Of a stretch of DNA of 57,788 nucleotides, positions 9,186 to 18,880 are shown piece by piece. The stretch comes from Actinomycetes bacterium (GTDB taxonomy: Bacteria; Actinomycetota; Acidimicrobiia; Acidimicrobiales; Acidimicrobiaceae): assembly GCA_021826315.1 (NCBI GenBank), contig JAKAZZ010000012.1, positions 1-57,788 on the forward strand, given 5' to 3'. Position numbers and translations under genes: made by a program. How positions within the stretch are numbered: the stretch's first letter is position 1; each line of letters opens with the position of its first letter. Below the pieces are notes generated by a model. The model worked only from the letters and a program-made list of their open reading frames with translations, was not told the origin of the DNA and ran no database searches.

Positions 9186-10061
9186 ATGTTGCGCTTGGTG
9201 CTACCAAAAGGTTCGTTGGAAAAATCGACCTTCGAGCTTTTTTCAGCCGCTGATCTATCGATAGTGCGCTCTTCAGAGGTGGACTATCGTGCCACCATCA
9301 AAGATCCAAGAATCACAGATGTGAGAATTTTGAGGCCCCAAGAGATTCCGACCTATCTAGAAGATGGTCTTTTCGACCTTGGAATAACTGGACGCGATTG
9401 GGTTGAAGAGACCGAGTCAAATCTCGTCTCCATTGGCCAGCTGCATTATTCAAAGGCGACTACGAATCCAATTCGTGTTGTTCTTGCTGTATCGGAACGA
9501 TCAGGTATAACCTCAGTTAGCGATCTGAAAGATGGAGTAAGAGTCTCAACCGAGTATCCGACCCTAACGAAGAAGTACTTTGAAAAAAATGGTATAAAGG
9601 CGAATGTCTTTCTGTCATACGGAGCGACCGAAGCTAAGATCCCAGATATTGCAGATGCCGTAGTTGAGATTACAGAGACGGGCCGTGCAATTAGAGCGGC
9701 GGGTCTAAGGATTATAGATACGATCCTGACATCACATACGGAGCTATTGGCGAATCCAGAAGCAGCCAATGATCCGGAAAAGTTGCACGCAATGAAGCAA
9801 ATTTTCACGCTGCTCTCGGGGACTTTGACAGCGCGGGGAAAGGTTCTACTAAAACTCAATGTGTCTGCCGACGACCTTGAGAAAGTGATAGCTCTTATTC
9901 CTGCAATGAAGGCTCCTACGGTCTCTGAGCTTCACGGCCACGCAGGCTACGCTGTTGAAACCGTCGTAGCGCGCGAAGGTATAAATACGCTCATCCCAGA
10001 ATTGAAAGACGCTGGTGCCACCGGAATTCTCGAGTTACCTCTGAGCAAGATAATCGAGTAG
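9186..10061 (+). CDS. hisG: ATP phosphoribosyltransferase, long form
   Basis: First step of histidine synthesis: ATP + PRPP to phosphoribosyl-ATP. 291 residues, the HisG-long form with catalytic domains (about 1-210) and a C-terminal ACT-like regulatory domain (about 215-290), so His feedback inhibition without HisZ is expected. Seen: LPKGSLEKSTFELF at the start, DLGITGRDWVEE, and the PRPP-binding DAVVEITETGRAIRAAGL segment. ATG 9186 follows AAAGGGA. No other his gene is in the window; in many actinobacteria hisE-hisG are also apart from the main cluster. An inverted repeat TGTATA-N10-TATACA lies just upstream (9153-9174) and may be regulatory. Confidence 0.93.
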   Translation: MLRLVLPKGSLEKSTFELFSAADLSIVRSSEVDYRATIKDPRITDVRILRPQEIPTYLEDGLFDLGITGRDWVEETESNLVSIGQLHYSKATTNPIRVVLAVSERSGITSVSDLKDGVRVSTEYPTLTKKYFEKNGIKANVFLSYGATEAKIPDIADAVVEITETGRAIRAAGLRIIDTILTSHTELLANPEAANDPEKLHAMKQIFTLLSGTLTARGKVLLKLNVSADDLEKVIALIPAMKAPTVSELHGHAGYAVETVVAREGINTLIPELKDAGATGILELPLSKIIE

Positions 10062-10138
10062 CCACCTCAACGTCTAGATGTGTGAATCGAAGTAATTCCA
10101 CCTCTTAGACAAAAATATCAAAGCCCTATATTACCTTT

Positions 10139-10185
10139 GCAGCCCCACTTGATGTTGGGGCTGCGAATTTTAATTGGGTTTTTTT
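10139..10185 (+). terminator. Rho-independent terminator after hisG
   Basis: GCAGCCCCA (10139-10147) pairs perfectly with TGGGGCTGC (10156-10164), followed by AATTTTAATTGGGTTTTTTT. This is the most convincing intrinsic terminator in the window. It ends the hisG transcript before the exported-protein genes. Confidence 0.85.
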
Positions 10186-10308
10186 AGAGTCCGATTTTCG
10201 ACATAATCGATCCATAACATCCTCTTGTCATCCTTCATAAAGACGGGAATCGTGATCCCGTTTGTTCAGACCGTATGAAGCTTTCTCGGTTGAAAGGAAT
10301 GAGATGTT

Positions 10309-10707
10309 ATGAATTTGAAGCGTTGGGCAATTTCAGCCCTATTGCTGGGGGTCGGGGTAAGTGCCTGTGGGACCACAGAGGCGTTGACTTCGACTGCGCC
10401 AACAACCTCCCAAGCTACGGCTTCGAAGGTGGTCTATCAAAGTTCGCCTAGCACAACGGCCTCTTCAGCCGTTGAGTCGACGACCCCATCCACCTCGAGT
10501 CAAGTCCCACTTACCCCTTCGTCTTTAGCCAATAGCGGGGGAGCCCAAACTCCACCCGCTACTACGAGTCCGGTTTCAGCTAGCCAAAGCTCTCAAGTGG
10601 CAGCGGTAAATAATGCACTAAGCCAGATCGATTCCCAAATCAATAACTTGAACAATACTCAGAGCGCCGGTAACGGCGACATAGCAAATTCATCGAATGG
10701 AAATTAG
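10309..10707 (+). CDS. Ser/Thr-rich putative lipoprotein of unknown function
   Basis: 132 residues. The N-terminus is a lipoprotein signal: Lys/Arg, a hydrophobic stretch, then GVSACG with Cys20 as the acylated residue. Most of the rest is low-complexity Ser/Thr/Ala/Pro, typical of an extended extracytoplasmic linker. The last 40 residues form a Gln/Asn-rich, possibly helical segment. No domain recognised. A hairpin (ACGGGA/TCCCGT, 10243-10261) precedes it, and AAAGGAATGAG lies upstream of the ATG. The next exported-protein gene starts 10 nt after its stop, so the two are probably translated together. Confidence 0.75.
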   Translation: MNLKRWAISALLLGVGVSACGTTEALTSTAPTTSQATASKVVYQSSPSTTASSAVESTTPSTSSQVPLTPSSLANSGGAQTPPATTSPVSASQSSQVAAVNNALSQIDSQINNLNNTQSAGNGDIANSSNGN

Positions 10708-10717
10708 GAGAAAAGAA

Positions 10718-11425
10718 ATGAAAAGGATCATTCGTTATATCGGAGTACCATTGGCGTCTCTCGCCGCCGTAGCCGTCACAGCCGCGCCTGCGTTTGCGTC
10801 TTCAACCCCGGTATCGGCGGTAACCCCGACTCAGATCGCTCAGTTGCAAAGCGATATCAATGCTCGAATTACCTTCCTTAATACGTTGAGTGGCAGAATT
10901 CAAGGTTCAAAGACGCTCACCCAAAGTGACGCAGCAACCCTCGCAGGTGTGGTGGGAAGTAGCAGTAGCGGTGACATCGCCGCAATGCAAAGTCTCTTAG
11001 CAAGCGTTCCATCGATTACGACCGAAGGTCAACTGCACTTGACTTATGAGACGCTTTATGACAACTATCGAATCTACGCAGTGGTCGGTCCTCAAGTTGA
11101 CTTGACGATTGCCCAAGATCAGATCCTCTCTATCTCGTCCGAGCTGATCAACTTAGAACCAACTTTGAACTCGCTCATTGCCTCGAATGGAAATAATCCG
11201 ACCGCTACTGCCGCGTACGATAACTTGGTAACGAGTGCAGCCCAAGCACAATCGACGGCAAGTGGACTCGGGAGTTACGCTGTCTCGCTTACGCCAACTA
11301 TCTACAACACGGATCCGACTGGCACTCACACTACGATCACTAACGACTGGCAACAGTTGAAGGGTGCTTCTGCAAACATTAAGACAGCTCGAAGCGATAT
11401 CTCTACAATCATGAAAAATGTGTGA
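10718..11425 (+). CDS. Exported helical protein of unknown function
   Basis: About 235 residues. A Sec signal peptide is plain: MKRIIRYIGVPL, a hydrophobic Ala/Val core, then an APAFAS-type cleavage site near residue 28. The mature part is Ala/Ser/Thr/Gln-rich and predicted helical, with heptad-like spacing (IAQLQSDINARITFLNTLSGRI), no Cys and no enzymatic motif. I use ATG 10718, with AGGAG 8 nt upstream; the ATG at 10697 lies in the preceding gene. Paired with the lipoprotein gene upstream. I do not recognise the family. An extracellular or cell-surface structural role is only a guess. Confidence 0.78.
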   Translation: MKRIIRYIGVPLASLAAVAVTAAPAFASSTPVSAVTPTQIAQLQSDINARITFLNTLSGRIQGSKTLTQSDAATLAGVVGSSSSGDIAAMQSLLASVPSITTEGQLHLTYETLYDNYRIYAVVGPQVDLTIAQDQILSISSELINLEPTLNSLIASNGNNPTATAAYDNLVTSAAQAQSTASGLGSYAVSLTPTIYNTDPTGTHTTITNDWQQLKGASANIKTARSDISTIMKNV

Positions 11426-11560
11426 GCGGGTTCGTTCGCAGTAAAACTCGATACTCCGGTTGTTAATTTGACTCTAGGTTGAATAAAGCAAAGACCCGAA
11501 GGGTCGATTGGTAACCTCGACCGTTGGGGATCGATTTCGACTGGAGATAAAGAACTACAA

Positions 11561-11595
11561 TACTGTCCACCGGAGGAGCCCTCTGGTGGACAGTA
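11561..11595. terminator. Long perfect hairpin between convergent genes
   Basis: TACTGTCCACC (11561-11571) pairs over 11 bp with GGTGGACAGTA (11585-11595), 13-nt loop. A smaller GACCC-GAA-GGGTC hairpin (11493-11505) precedes it. It lies between the stops of the plus-strand exported protein and the minus-strand MFS-GGDEF-EAL gene, a bidirectional-terminator position. No clear U-run on either side. Confidence 0.6.
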
Positions 11596-11641
11596 CCTTG
11601 TCAACTGTGAATGCTGTTATCTGCAAAGATTGCTAGTTCGT

Positions 11642-14600
11642 TCAAATCCTATCGAGTTGGCCTGATGCCTCTGAGTATTCGTTGGACAAATGCATAACCT
11701 TTGTGTCGAATAGTTTGGCAAAGTCAGAGGCGTTTGAAGGTAATCCTAGGAAGTAGCCTTGGGCTAGATCACACCCCATGGATTCAAGTAGGATTAGCTG
11801 TTCCGACTTTTCAACTCCCTCGGCGACTGCCTTTATCTCGAGGCTGTGAGCGATTGAAATGATTGCATCAACGAGGCGTTGCCCCTTCGGATCATCGATG
11901 TCGTTTATGAACGAGCGGTCGATCTTGATCGAGTCGAACGGAAGTGATTTGAGGCGATAGAGTGAGGAGTATCCGGTTCCGAAGTCATCGATTGCAAAGG
12001 TGTAACCATTGGCTCTAAGTTCATTGATCGTCTGGAGCACACAAGGATCGTGATCTAGAAGAGAGGACTCGGTAATCTCGAAGCTTAGCCGCGTCGCGGG
12101 TAGATTGACGCTTCCTAGGTCGGCGTTGAGTCTTCGCATTGATTCGTTGCTGCGAATCTGGCGCGGCGAGAGGTTTACGCTAACAGTGGTATCGATTCCT
12201 TTAGCTATCCACAGCTGCTGGTCGATGTAGACACGTTCGAGAGTCCAAGATACGATGTCGTCCATTATCCCAATATCCTCGGCGATGGTGAGCCATTCGA
12301 CAGGTGAGATTAGCCCCCCTGAGCCGTCCTTCAAGCGAATTAGGGCTTCTGCTGCAACAGTAACGTCGGTTGAAAGGTCAACTATCGGCTGATAGAGGAG
12401 TGCGAACTCATCGTTTGCACAGGCGGTGCGCAGTCTCGTCGCCATAGAGAGGGTACTTCTTGCATTCGAAGAGATTGCCTTGAAACCCTTGTCATTGGTG
12501 GGGTTGCCAGTCTGTTTGTCTCGATACATCGACGAGTCAGCGCTCTCGATCAGTTCGGAGGGATTCGACCCATCAAATGGGTAGATAGCCGCGCCAATCG
12601 ATGACGTCATCGCTACAGTACTTTCGCTGAGTTCAAAGGGCTCGTTGAAGTGTTCCCTTATGCGGCTGATAGAAGTCATGACCACAAAATTTCGGCCGTC
12701 TACCGTGTCGTCTATTTTGATGTCGTGAAGAAGGATTAAGAACTCGTCCCCACCCTGTCGTGCCACTACGTCCCCTTGACGAACACCTTCGCGTAGCCTT
12801 CGCGCCACGTCTACCAGGAGCTCATCGCCTGCCCGATGTCCATATCCGTCATTGATAGCTTTGAAGTGGTTCAGGTCTAAAAATAAAACGAGAAATGATT
12901 GGTTGGCTCGTCGAGCCTCTTCGATCGCCTTTGTAGTGGCGTCTATAAATGATCTGCGATTTGCTAGCCCAGTTAAAGGATCAGAAAACGCGAGGCTGGT
13001 TACCTGCTCTTCGGCTAACTTGCGCTCAGTAATATCGGTCAGGATTCCTTGGATAGCTAGTATTTCTCCTTCAGCGCTTCGAATTGCTACCGCATCGTCC
13101 CTAACCCACTTTTCATGTCCCTCGGCGTCAAGGATCCGATATTCGATTGAATAGTCAACCTCCCCACCTCTGAGGGAGCTTCGAGCTTCGCGAAGCATGG
13201 GGCGATCATCTTCGTGGGTAATAGTACTTCGTAGCCCGGATTGGGTGAGAAATTCTCCCGGAGCTAGGTGGACTAAGCGTTCGATCTGAGGAGAAACATA
13301 GGTCATCCGTGCGTCTTTATCAATCGATTCGATGTATAGAACGGCAGGTATTTGTTCAACGAGAGTTCGATAACGGATTTCAGCTTCGGAGACTTGGCGA
13401 TGAAGCGCTGCATTTTCAAGTGCAGCCTCGGCTTGACCTTGAAGGGCGATTAGCGAGTCAATTTCGCGCTGGGTATTTCTGCGAACAAAACGGTCAGCAC
13501 AGATCGTAATTGCGTAACTTCGACGGGTGGTTCGAATGCTGACTATGAAAGCACCGAGGACATCTTGATTAATGAGGCCATGTAATGCCGGTGCGAACTC
13601 GTCACGGCGCAGATATTGGGGAGTGCGAATCAGGCTCCAAGAAATTAGGCCGAGGTGGTCGACCTTCTCCATGATGATATCGCGCATAAGTACCTCGGTA
13701 TTACCACTGACGTTAACGATTGCGCCGCTTTGAGCGTCGAGGTGTAACGAGAATGAGTAGGTCGCTCCAATTGCGGATTTGGAATGATTTGCGAATATTG
13801 AGATCAGAGTATCTTCTTCCAGCCTCCTACTGAAGTCCCCCGCGGCTTCTGCGAGTAGCTCTGCCCTGCGCCTCTCGTCTCTCTCTAGAGCGAGTGCAAA
13901 GGCGCTCTCGGCAAGTAGCGCCGCAACGTCATCTTCATTTGAGACCTCCTCCAAGGAGCGACGTGCTGGCTCTGGTAGGAGGAGCGTCAGGCCTAGGCCG
14001 ACCATGGCTGCCATGCCAGCAAAAAGAATCGCTCCCTTGAGACCGAGGTCTTTGGCGATTATTGGAAAGGCGTAGACACCGATGAACGCCCCAATCTTTG
14101 CTATCGAAGCAGAGATGCCGTGGCCTGTCGCCCTGGCACCGACTGGAAATACCTCCGATGGAATTACAAAGGTGGTTACGTTTGGTCCAAATTCGATAAA
14201 AAAGTATGACGCGGCAAAGAGGACAAAAAATACATCAGCATTTGCTAGGGACGAGGAGATGGCACCTAGAGAAGTAAAGATTACTGCCATCGCAAAGAAG
14301 CCTATTACTTGAAGGCGTCGGTGACCGATTCTGTCTAGAAAGGCTGTAGCCAATAGGTACCCGGGAACAGCAACGACTAAAAAGACGATGAGATTCGTGA
14401 GAGTGTGTTCGAAGATCGTGCTGTTCGGAGATAACTTAGCAAGGACTAACGGTGTCGAGATGGTGTTCCCATAGTACGCGTAGTCCAGGAAGAACCATGT
14501 GCCGGCTGTAGCAAGGAGTAGCTTTAGGTAGTGGCGGTTGGTGAGGAAGCGGAGTAGCCCTATGCGGTGAATTTGGTTACCCGTCGGAAAGGCTCTGATT

Positions 14601-15289
14601 GTGCCCGTAGAAAAAGACTCAATGTCTTGGATTGCAAGTTCGTTCTTCCCTAAAATCTTCGACGTAAATCTAGGTGATTCAGGCATCTTGCGGCGAAAAT
14701 ATAGGACGCAAGCAGCAGGTATCGCCCCCGCACCTAGGAGAATTTTGGCGTCCATTACTTGAGACAGGTGAGTTGTAAGAAGTAGTAGTGCGAGGGTGGG
14801 ACCGACGACGAGACCGATGGCTTGTGTCGAGAATACTAGTGAAACGAGCCTCCCTCTATCCTTTGAATTCGAGTACTCAGAGATTAGAACTGCCGAAACC
14901 GGATAGTCGCCTCCGATTCCAATCCCTAGTACGAATCTCGCGATCAAGAGTGGTTCGATGCCGTTGGCGAGGAAGGATGCAACGGCGCCGATCACCATTA
15001 CCGCCGATTCAATACCATATAACTTCGTCCTTCCAAAGCGGTCGCTTAGGTAACCCAAAAGTAGCGCCCCGATCGCAGTTCCAAGGAGGGAGATGGCGCT
15101 CGCTAGGGCAATTTTTGAGGGAGTGAGGTGCCAAGGTTCTTTTAAAAGTGCCATGGCAGTTCCGATGACGAAAAGGTCATAGGCATCTGTGAAAAATCCT
15201 ACGCTCGTTATCGCCGCGGCTCGTAGGTGAAAGCGACGTAGTGGTGCATCATTTAGAGCAGTAGTAATGGATGGGTTGGCGACAGACAA
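11642..15289 (-). CDS. MFS transporter fused to GAF-like, PAS, GGDEF and EAL domains
   Basis: 1215 residues in one frame. Residues about 1-440 are a 12-TM MFS protein of the phosphate:H+/sugar-acid symporter type: FFTDAYDLFVIG in TM1, GYLSDRFGRTKLYG between TM2 and TM3, GIGGDYPVSAVL in TM4. A charged helix (about 445-490) leads to a GAF-like region (about 490-630), PAS (about 635-760, ending TDITERKLAEEQ), GGDEF (RQGGDEFLILL, with an RxxD inhibitory site five residues before it) and EAL (AEALIRLK, DDFGTGYSSLYR, KIDRSF, VAEGVE). Both c-di-GMP domains look catalytically complete, so it may make and/or degrade c-di-GMP under control of transport or of a substrate. No frameshift or internal start separates the halves. 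An adventitious stop-codon loss is possible, but the linker looks designed. The transported substrate is uncertain. Confidence 0.88.
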   Translation of the reverse strand: MSVANPSITTALNDAPLRRFHLRAAAITSVGFFTDAYDLFVIGTAMALLKEPWHLTPSKIALASAISLLGTAIGALLLGYLSDRFGRTKLYGIESAVMVIGAVASFLANGIEPLLIARFVLGIGIGGDYPVSAVLISEYSNSKDRGRLVSLVFSTQAIGLVVGPTLALLLLTTHLSQVMDAKILLGAGAIPAACVLYFRRKMPESPRFTSKILGKNELAIQDIESFSTGTIRAFPTGNQIHRIGLLRFLTNRHYLKLLLATAGTWFFLDYAYYGNTISTPLVLAKLSPNSTIFEHTLTNLIVFLVVAVPGYLLATAFLDRIGHRRLQVIGFFAMAVIFTSLGAISSSLANADVFFVLFAASYFFIEFGPNVTTFVIPSEVFPVGARATGHGISASIAKIGAFIGVYAFPIIAKDLGLKGAILFAGMAAMVGLGLTLLLPEPARRSLEEVSNEDDVAALLAESAFALALERDERRRAELLAEAAGDFSRRLEEDTLISIFANHSKSAIGATYSFSLHLDAQSGAIVNVSGNTEVLMRDIIMEKVDHLGLISWSLIRTPQYLRRDEFAPALHGLINQDVLGAFIVSIRTTRRSYAITICADRFVRRNTQREIDSLIALQGQAEAALENAALHRQVSEAEIRYRTLVEQIPAVLYIESIDKDARMTYVSPQIERLVHLAPGEFLTQSGLRSTITHEDDRPMLREARSSLRGGEVDYSIEYRILDAEGHEKWVRDDAVAIRSAEGEILAIQGILTDITERKLAEEQVTSLAFSDPLTGLANRRSFIDATTKAIEEARRANQSFLVLFLDLNHFKAINDGYGHRAGDELLVDVARRLREGVRQGDVVARQGGDEFLILLHDIKIDDTVDGRNFVVMTSISRIREHFNEPFELSESTVAMTSSIGAAIYPFDGSNPSELIESADSSMYRDKQTGNPTNDKGFKAISSNARSTLSMATRLRTACANDEFALLYQPIVDLSTDVTVAAEALIRLKDGSGGLISPVEWLTIAEDIGIMDDIVSWTLERVYIDQQLWIAKGIDTTVSVNLSPRQIRSNESMRRLNADLGSVNLPATRLSFEITESSLLDHDPCVLQTINELRANGYTFAIDDFGTGYSSLYRLKSLPFDSIKIDRSFINDIDDPKGQRLVDAIISIAHSLEIKAVAEGVEKSEQLILLESMGCDLAQGYFLGLPSNASDFAKLFDTKVMHLSNEYSEASGQLDRI

Positions 15290-15907
15290 AACTTTATACC
15301 AGCTTCCCTAATGATATCTACATAATTCATCGTGCGTACTTTATTGAATCGACAAGGTAGTTAGTTGGATTTAGTGTATATTTTAAAAGACTACCTTATT
15401 ACGGCAGAGTTTCATTGTAAAACTTTGTGACGCCCAAGTTTAAATTTCGGTAGCAAAATATGAAAATTGGTTCATATTTCTCCATTTTTAAGCGGGTGCA
15501 ATGCCGATCCCCAATATTAGTTTTGGAAGTTTAACCACTTCAAGGTGGATATTCGGTGATAGCTGCGAACTACGGTACTTTGAAACGGGAAGCGATTTGA
15601 AATTCGCTACTTTAAGTTTGGCACCCGTACCAAGAGTTAAAGGAATATTCCAAGCATCATTTCTTTGTGAATATGTAAATTTTAGGTATGAGTATCACTT
15701 GTGTTTTGTTAATGCTAAATAAATCAAAAGTTTACTATTTGGATTTAATGATTCAAGGTGTTGGATGGGGGATGATATTGGACGCTTCGGGGAATGATCG
15801 TGTTCGTTCGTTAAAAAAGCGGTTTACGTTGTATTGTGACGTTTAGGTACCCATTGCCCTAACTGTATCGAGGATGGTTTGGTCTCCTCTCTTTTGAGGA
15901 GTGGTTT
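15290..15907. other. AT-rich intergenic region upstream of the transporter-GGDEF-EAL gene
   Basis: About 600 bp of notably A/T-rich sequence between two minus-strand units. It must hold the promoter of the MFS fusion (near 15300-15450) and the 3' end of the hydrogenase-like operon. One hairpin, CTCCTC-N6-GAGGAG (15884-15901), lies just beyond the large-subunit stop and could end that operon. I see no RNA gene and no convincing protein gene. Confidence 0.5.
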
Positions 15908-17344
15908 TTATAAATCGTTTCCCGCATACGACTGGTTGAAGCTTTTATTGACGAGCGGAAAGTCGGGCACGATCGCTTCGTGGAGGGCGATTGGAAGTGC
16001 CGCCCAGTTGTTGACGGATGGATCAGTAATTTTGACTTTCTTTATCGCTCCATTTTCATTTGTTTCGACGAAGTAGCAAGTTGCGCCACGCCACCCTTCG
16101 ACGCAGCCAAATCCGAAATTTGACGTAGGTGCTTGGTCATCGATAGATCGCGGGGTCGATGGCACAGCGCTTTCATCGGGTTTCGTACCTTCATCGCGAA
16201 GAAATTTGAGATATCGCTCTATGAGTTCAAGAGATGAAAGAGCCTCTCTCCGTCGAACCAGAAACCGTCCCATTACGTCACCGGAAGATTCTATTATCTC
16301 CTGGTAGTCGGCTTCAATGTGGTTGTACGGCAAGTATTGGCGCACGTCGCAAGAGTGGTTCGATGCTCGGCCGACGTATCCGTAAGCAGATAGTCGCTGA
16401 GCATCCTCGCGCGAGAGGACTCCGGTTCCTATCATGCGATCGCGTACTATTCCGTGCTCTTCTATGAGTTGGCTAACTTCAATCACATGGTGTTTGATCC
16501 GATCGATTGTGCTTTGTGACGGTAGTTCAAAGAGTTTCGTTTGATGTAGGTTCAACGATCCACGTAAGATTCGGTGGTTCGTTAGGCGGTAGTTGATCGC
16601 AGAAAGTGACTCACGAATCCGCTGAGCTTGCGTATTTGCCAATCCAAAGGCGGTGTCGTTTGCAAGACCTCCGATATCAGTGACGTGGCAGGCCACTCGC
16701 TCTAGTTCAAGGAGAAGCGATCTCCGTATTCTCTCGTTTTCACCTACATCAATTGAAAGGGAGGATTCATAGGCTTTCAAGAACGCAAGGCCGTGGGCGA
16801 CTATGGAATCACCAGTTACGTGCTCAGCTAAATTGAGCCCTTTTTCTGCTCTAGTTCCAATAAATGTATCTTCGACGCCCCTAGAGAGATAGTTCAATTC
16901 GATATCTAAGTTCAAGATCGACTCGCCGATAACTGAAAATCGAAAGTGTCCAGGCTCGATAACTCCAGCGTGTACTGGTCCAACAGGAATTTGAGATACA
17001 CCGGCCACCTCCTCTATGGCTGCGTTCGTGGTAACCGATTTCGATTTAGATTCAAAATGGACATCACCATTAGTTGCAGCTGTAAGGTCGGATTCAAATC
17101 GAGTTGCCTGAATGAAGACTTCGCTCACACTTGGAATTAATCCAGCCCAGTTGGAATCTATTTGGGTCCTGATATCGATCAAGGGTTCTTCTGAATGACA
17201 GAAGGACATGAAGATGTGGTGAATGACGTAAGTTTCATCCGCAGCGGTAGACGTGATTGTCATCAATCGATAGCCCTCCTCTGCCAAATTGGTGGAGATC
17301 TTAATGAGGTCGATTGGAACGGCTTCGACGAATATCGGGCGCAT
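15908..17344 (-). CDS. hyfG: Hydrogenase-4/NuoCD-like large subunit lacking [NiFe] ligands
   Basis: 478 residues: NuoC-like N-terminal domain (about 1-105) fused to a NuoD/HycE-like body. Homology is clear at QIPVGPVHAGVIEPGHFRF and SILNLDIELNYLSRG, and at the C-terminal PDFPLVNKSFNQSYAGNDL. Real hydrogenases carry CxxC near RICGICSxxH and again at DPCxxC. Here the first site reads EHVTGDSIVAH (174-184) and the second DPSVNNWAALP (from 441), with no Cys at either. It therefore cannot bind a [NiFe] centre and should not make H2. This fits the 'energy-converting hydrogenase-related' (Ehr) type and FHL-like complexes. Last gene of the operon, 3 bp after the NuoN-like gene. Peripheral, cytoplasmic side of the membrane. 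Confidence 0.85.
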   Translation of the reverse strand: MRPIFVEAVPIDLIKISTNLAEEGYRLMTITSTAADETYVIHHIFMSFCHSEEPLIDIRTQIDSNWAGLIPSVSEVFIQATRFESDLTAATNGDVHFESKSKSVTTNAAIEEVAGVSQIPVGPVHAGVIEPGHFRFSVIGESILNLDIELNYLSRGVEDTFIGTRAEKGLNLAEHVTGDSIVAHGLAFLKAYESSLSIDVGENERIRRSLLLELERVACHVTDIGGLANDTAFGLANTQAQRIRESLSAINYRLTNHRILRGSLNLHQTKLFELPSQSTIDRIKHHVIEVSQLIEEHGIVRDRMIGTGVLSREDAQRLSAYGYVGRASNHSCDVRQYLPYNHIEADYQEIIESSGDVMGRFLVRRREALSSLELIERYLKFLRDEGTKPDESAVPSTPRSIDDQAPTSNFGFGCVEGWRGATCYFVETNENGAIKKVKITDPSVNNWAALPIALHEAIVPDFPLVNKSFNQSYAGNDL

Positions 17345-17347
17345 AAT

Positions 17348-18880
17348 CTAGCTCCTACCTCCTGTAATCGTTGAGATTGTAAATTGAATCGCATTTAGCG
17401 ATGCTTGGGAGAATAGAGGGAAGACCGTTGCTCCTACGAGTGATAAAACGATAAGAAAGTTTGAAAAGTGCGGCGAATGTGACGTAGTCGACTTAGCTGC
17501 AGGTGGCAGTAGTGCTGGGGAGGACTCTATGGCCTCTGGTCCACTATTTGTACTTCTTTGAACTACCAGTACTTCGGTAAAGGGGTGATTTTCGACTATC
17601 GGTGTCTTATAGACGCTGTTGCTAGCTCCGTCGAAGGCGAGATTTGCAATTAAACGGATAATTGATGAAAACGCCACTAGGGCGAAGATGAAGGCTGTCG
17701 CAATGTAGGCCCCAAGGCCGGAGGTGAATCCGGCAACGGATATTTGAATTTCGGCGAAGAAGATTGCGAATGGAGGTAGTCCGAGAAGGCCGATCATGGC
17801 GATAATGGTGAGGTATTTGGTTACTCCTGCGAAACTCCCCGAAAGTGATATCTCGGTTATGTCACTGGTGCCAGTTTTATTGACAACTCTGCCGACAAGT
17901 ATAAACAACGACGACTTGATGAGTCCGTGGGCAAGGATGTAAATCAGGACTGCCGTCGTCGCACCTTTGCCGATCGCGACTCCTAAGGCCATGACTCCCA
18001 TGTGTTCCATCGACGAGTATGCGAGAAGCCTTTTTATATCTCGTTGCCTGACCATCATGAGCGAGGCGAGTGCGACAGATGCTAGCCCCATCGCAATTAA
18101 AATCCCTTTAATTTCGGCGCTTGCCATACCTACTTCGCTCAATAGTCGCATTCGCAGGATTGCATAGAGTGCAACCGAAAGAAGCACTCCTGACATTAGT
18201 GCTGAAACTGGCGAGGGTGATTGACTATGGGCATCCGGCAACCAACTGTGCATAGGAAATAGTCCAACCTTGGTGGAAAAGCCCAAAACCGTAAGGGCGA
18301 TCCCGAGTCGAAGCAAGCCTTGGTTTAGTTGGTGGTCGTGGATAAGCAAGATCCATGACAGCGTCGTTCCTCTGCTTGCTCCGAATATGATCACCACGCC
18401 CAATAGAGCAATTGCAATACCACTAGATGCGATTACCACATACTTCCAAGCGGCCTCGGCGGACTTTCTCGTGCCAGATTTGCTGACCAAGAAGGCGGTG
18501 GCTACTGTCGTAGCTTCAATCGCAAACCAAATGACGCCGATATTGTCGGCCTCAACTGCTAGGGACATGGCGAAGATAAAACCGTTCAAGAGTCCGCTGT
18601 ATTCACGACTTACGTTTGAGTCGAGACCCGCGCCAATCGCTGTTAGGCCAACTGCACCAACTGTTGTAAGCATCCACGCGCTAAGGGGATCAACTCTCAA
18701 GACTCCGCCAAGAGCAACTTCGTATGGGTGGTGAGAGTGAATAAGGGTGATCCCTGAGAGGAAAATTACTGCACTTGTCAACGTTGGTGCTATCCGATTT
18801 AGCGTGGCGGAGGACACTAGGTAAGTGGTAGCCGCGGAGGCGATCGCTACGGCAAGAGGAAGGAGAAGAAGGTTGTTCAT
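17348..18880 (-). CDS. hyfF: Hydrogenase-4 subunit F-like / NuoN-like ion-pumping membrane subunit
   Basis: 510 residues, about 14 TM helices, Mrp-antiporter/proton-channel family. The pumping residues are kept: Glu in WFAIEATTV (TM5) and Lys in GFSTKVGLFPMHSWLPDAH (TM7), then SPSPVSALMSG. A hydrophilic stretch (about 395-460) interrupts the last helices. It starts on the last base of the hyfE-like stop and is followed 3 bp later by the large subunit. It probably translocates protons or Na+ when the complex turns over. Confidence 0.88.
   Translation of the reverse strand: MNNLLLLPLAVAIASAATTYLVSSATLNRIAPTLTSAVIFLSGITLIHSHHPYEVALGGVLRVDPLSAWMLTTVGAVGLTAIGAGLDSNVSREYSGLLNGFIFAMSLAVEADNIGVIWFAIEATTVATAFLVSKSGTRKSAEAAWKYVVIASSGIAIALLGVVIIFGASRGTTLSWILLIHDHQLNQGLLRLGIALTVLGFSTKVGLFPMHSWLPDAHSQSPSPVSALMSGVLLSVALYAILRMRLLSEVGMASAEIKGILIAMGLASVALASLMMVRQRDIKRLLAYSSMEHMGVMALGVAIGKGATTAVLIYILAHGLIKSSLFILVGRVVNKTGTSDITEISLSGSFAGVTKYLTIIAMIGLLGLPPFAIFFAEIQISVAGFTSGLGAYIATAFIFALVAFSSIIRLIANLAFDGASNSVYKTPIVENHPFTEVLVVQRSTNSGPEAIESSPALLPPAAKSTTSHSPHFSNFLIVLSLVGATVFPLFSQASLNAIQFTISTITGGRS

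Noticed and set aside
15501-15722. 73-codon plus-strand frame in AT-rich DNA
   Set aside because: No ribosome site, no domain, and composition looks like translated AT-rich spacer.
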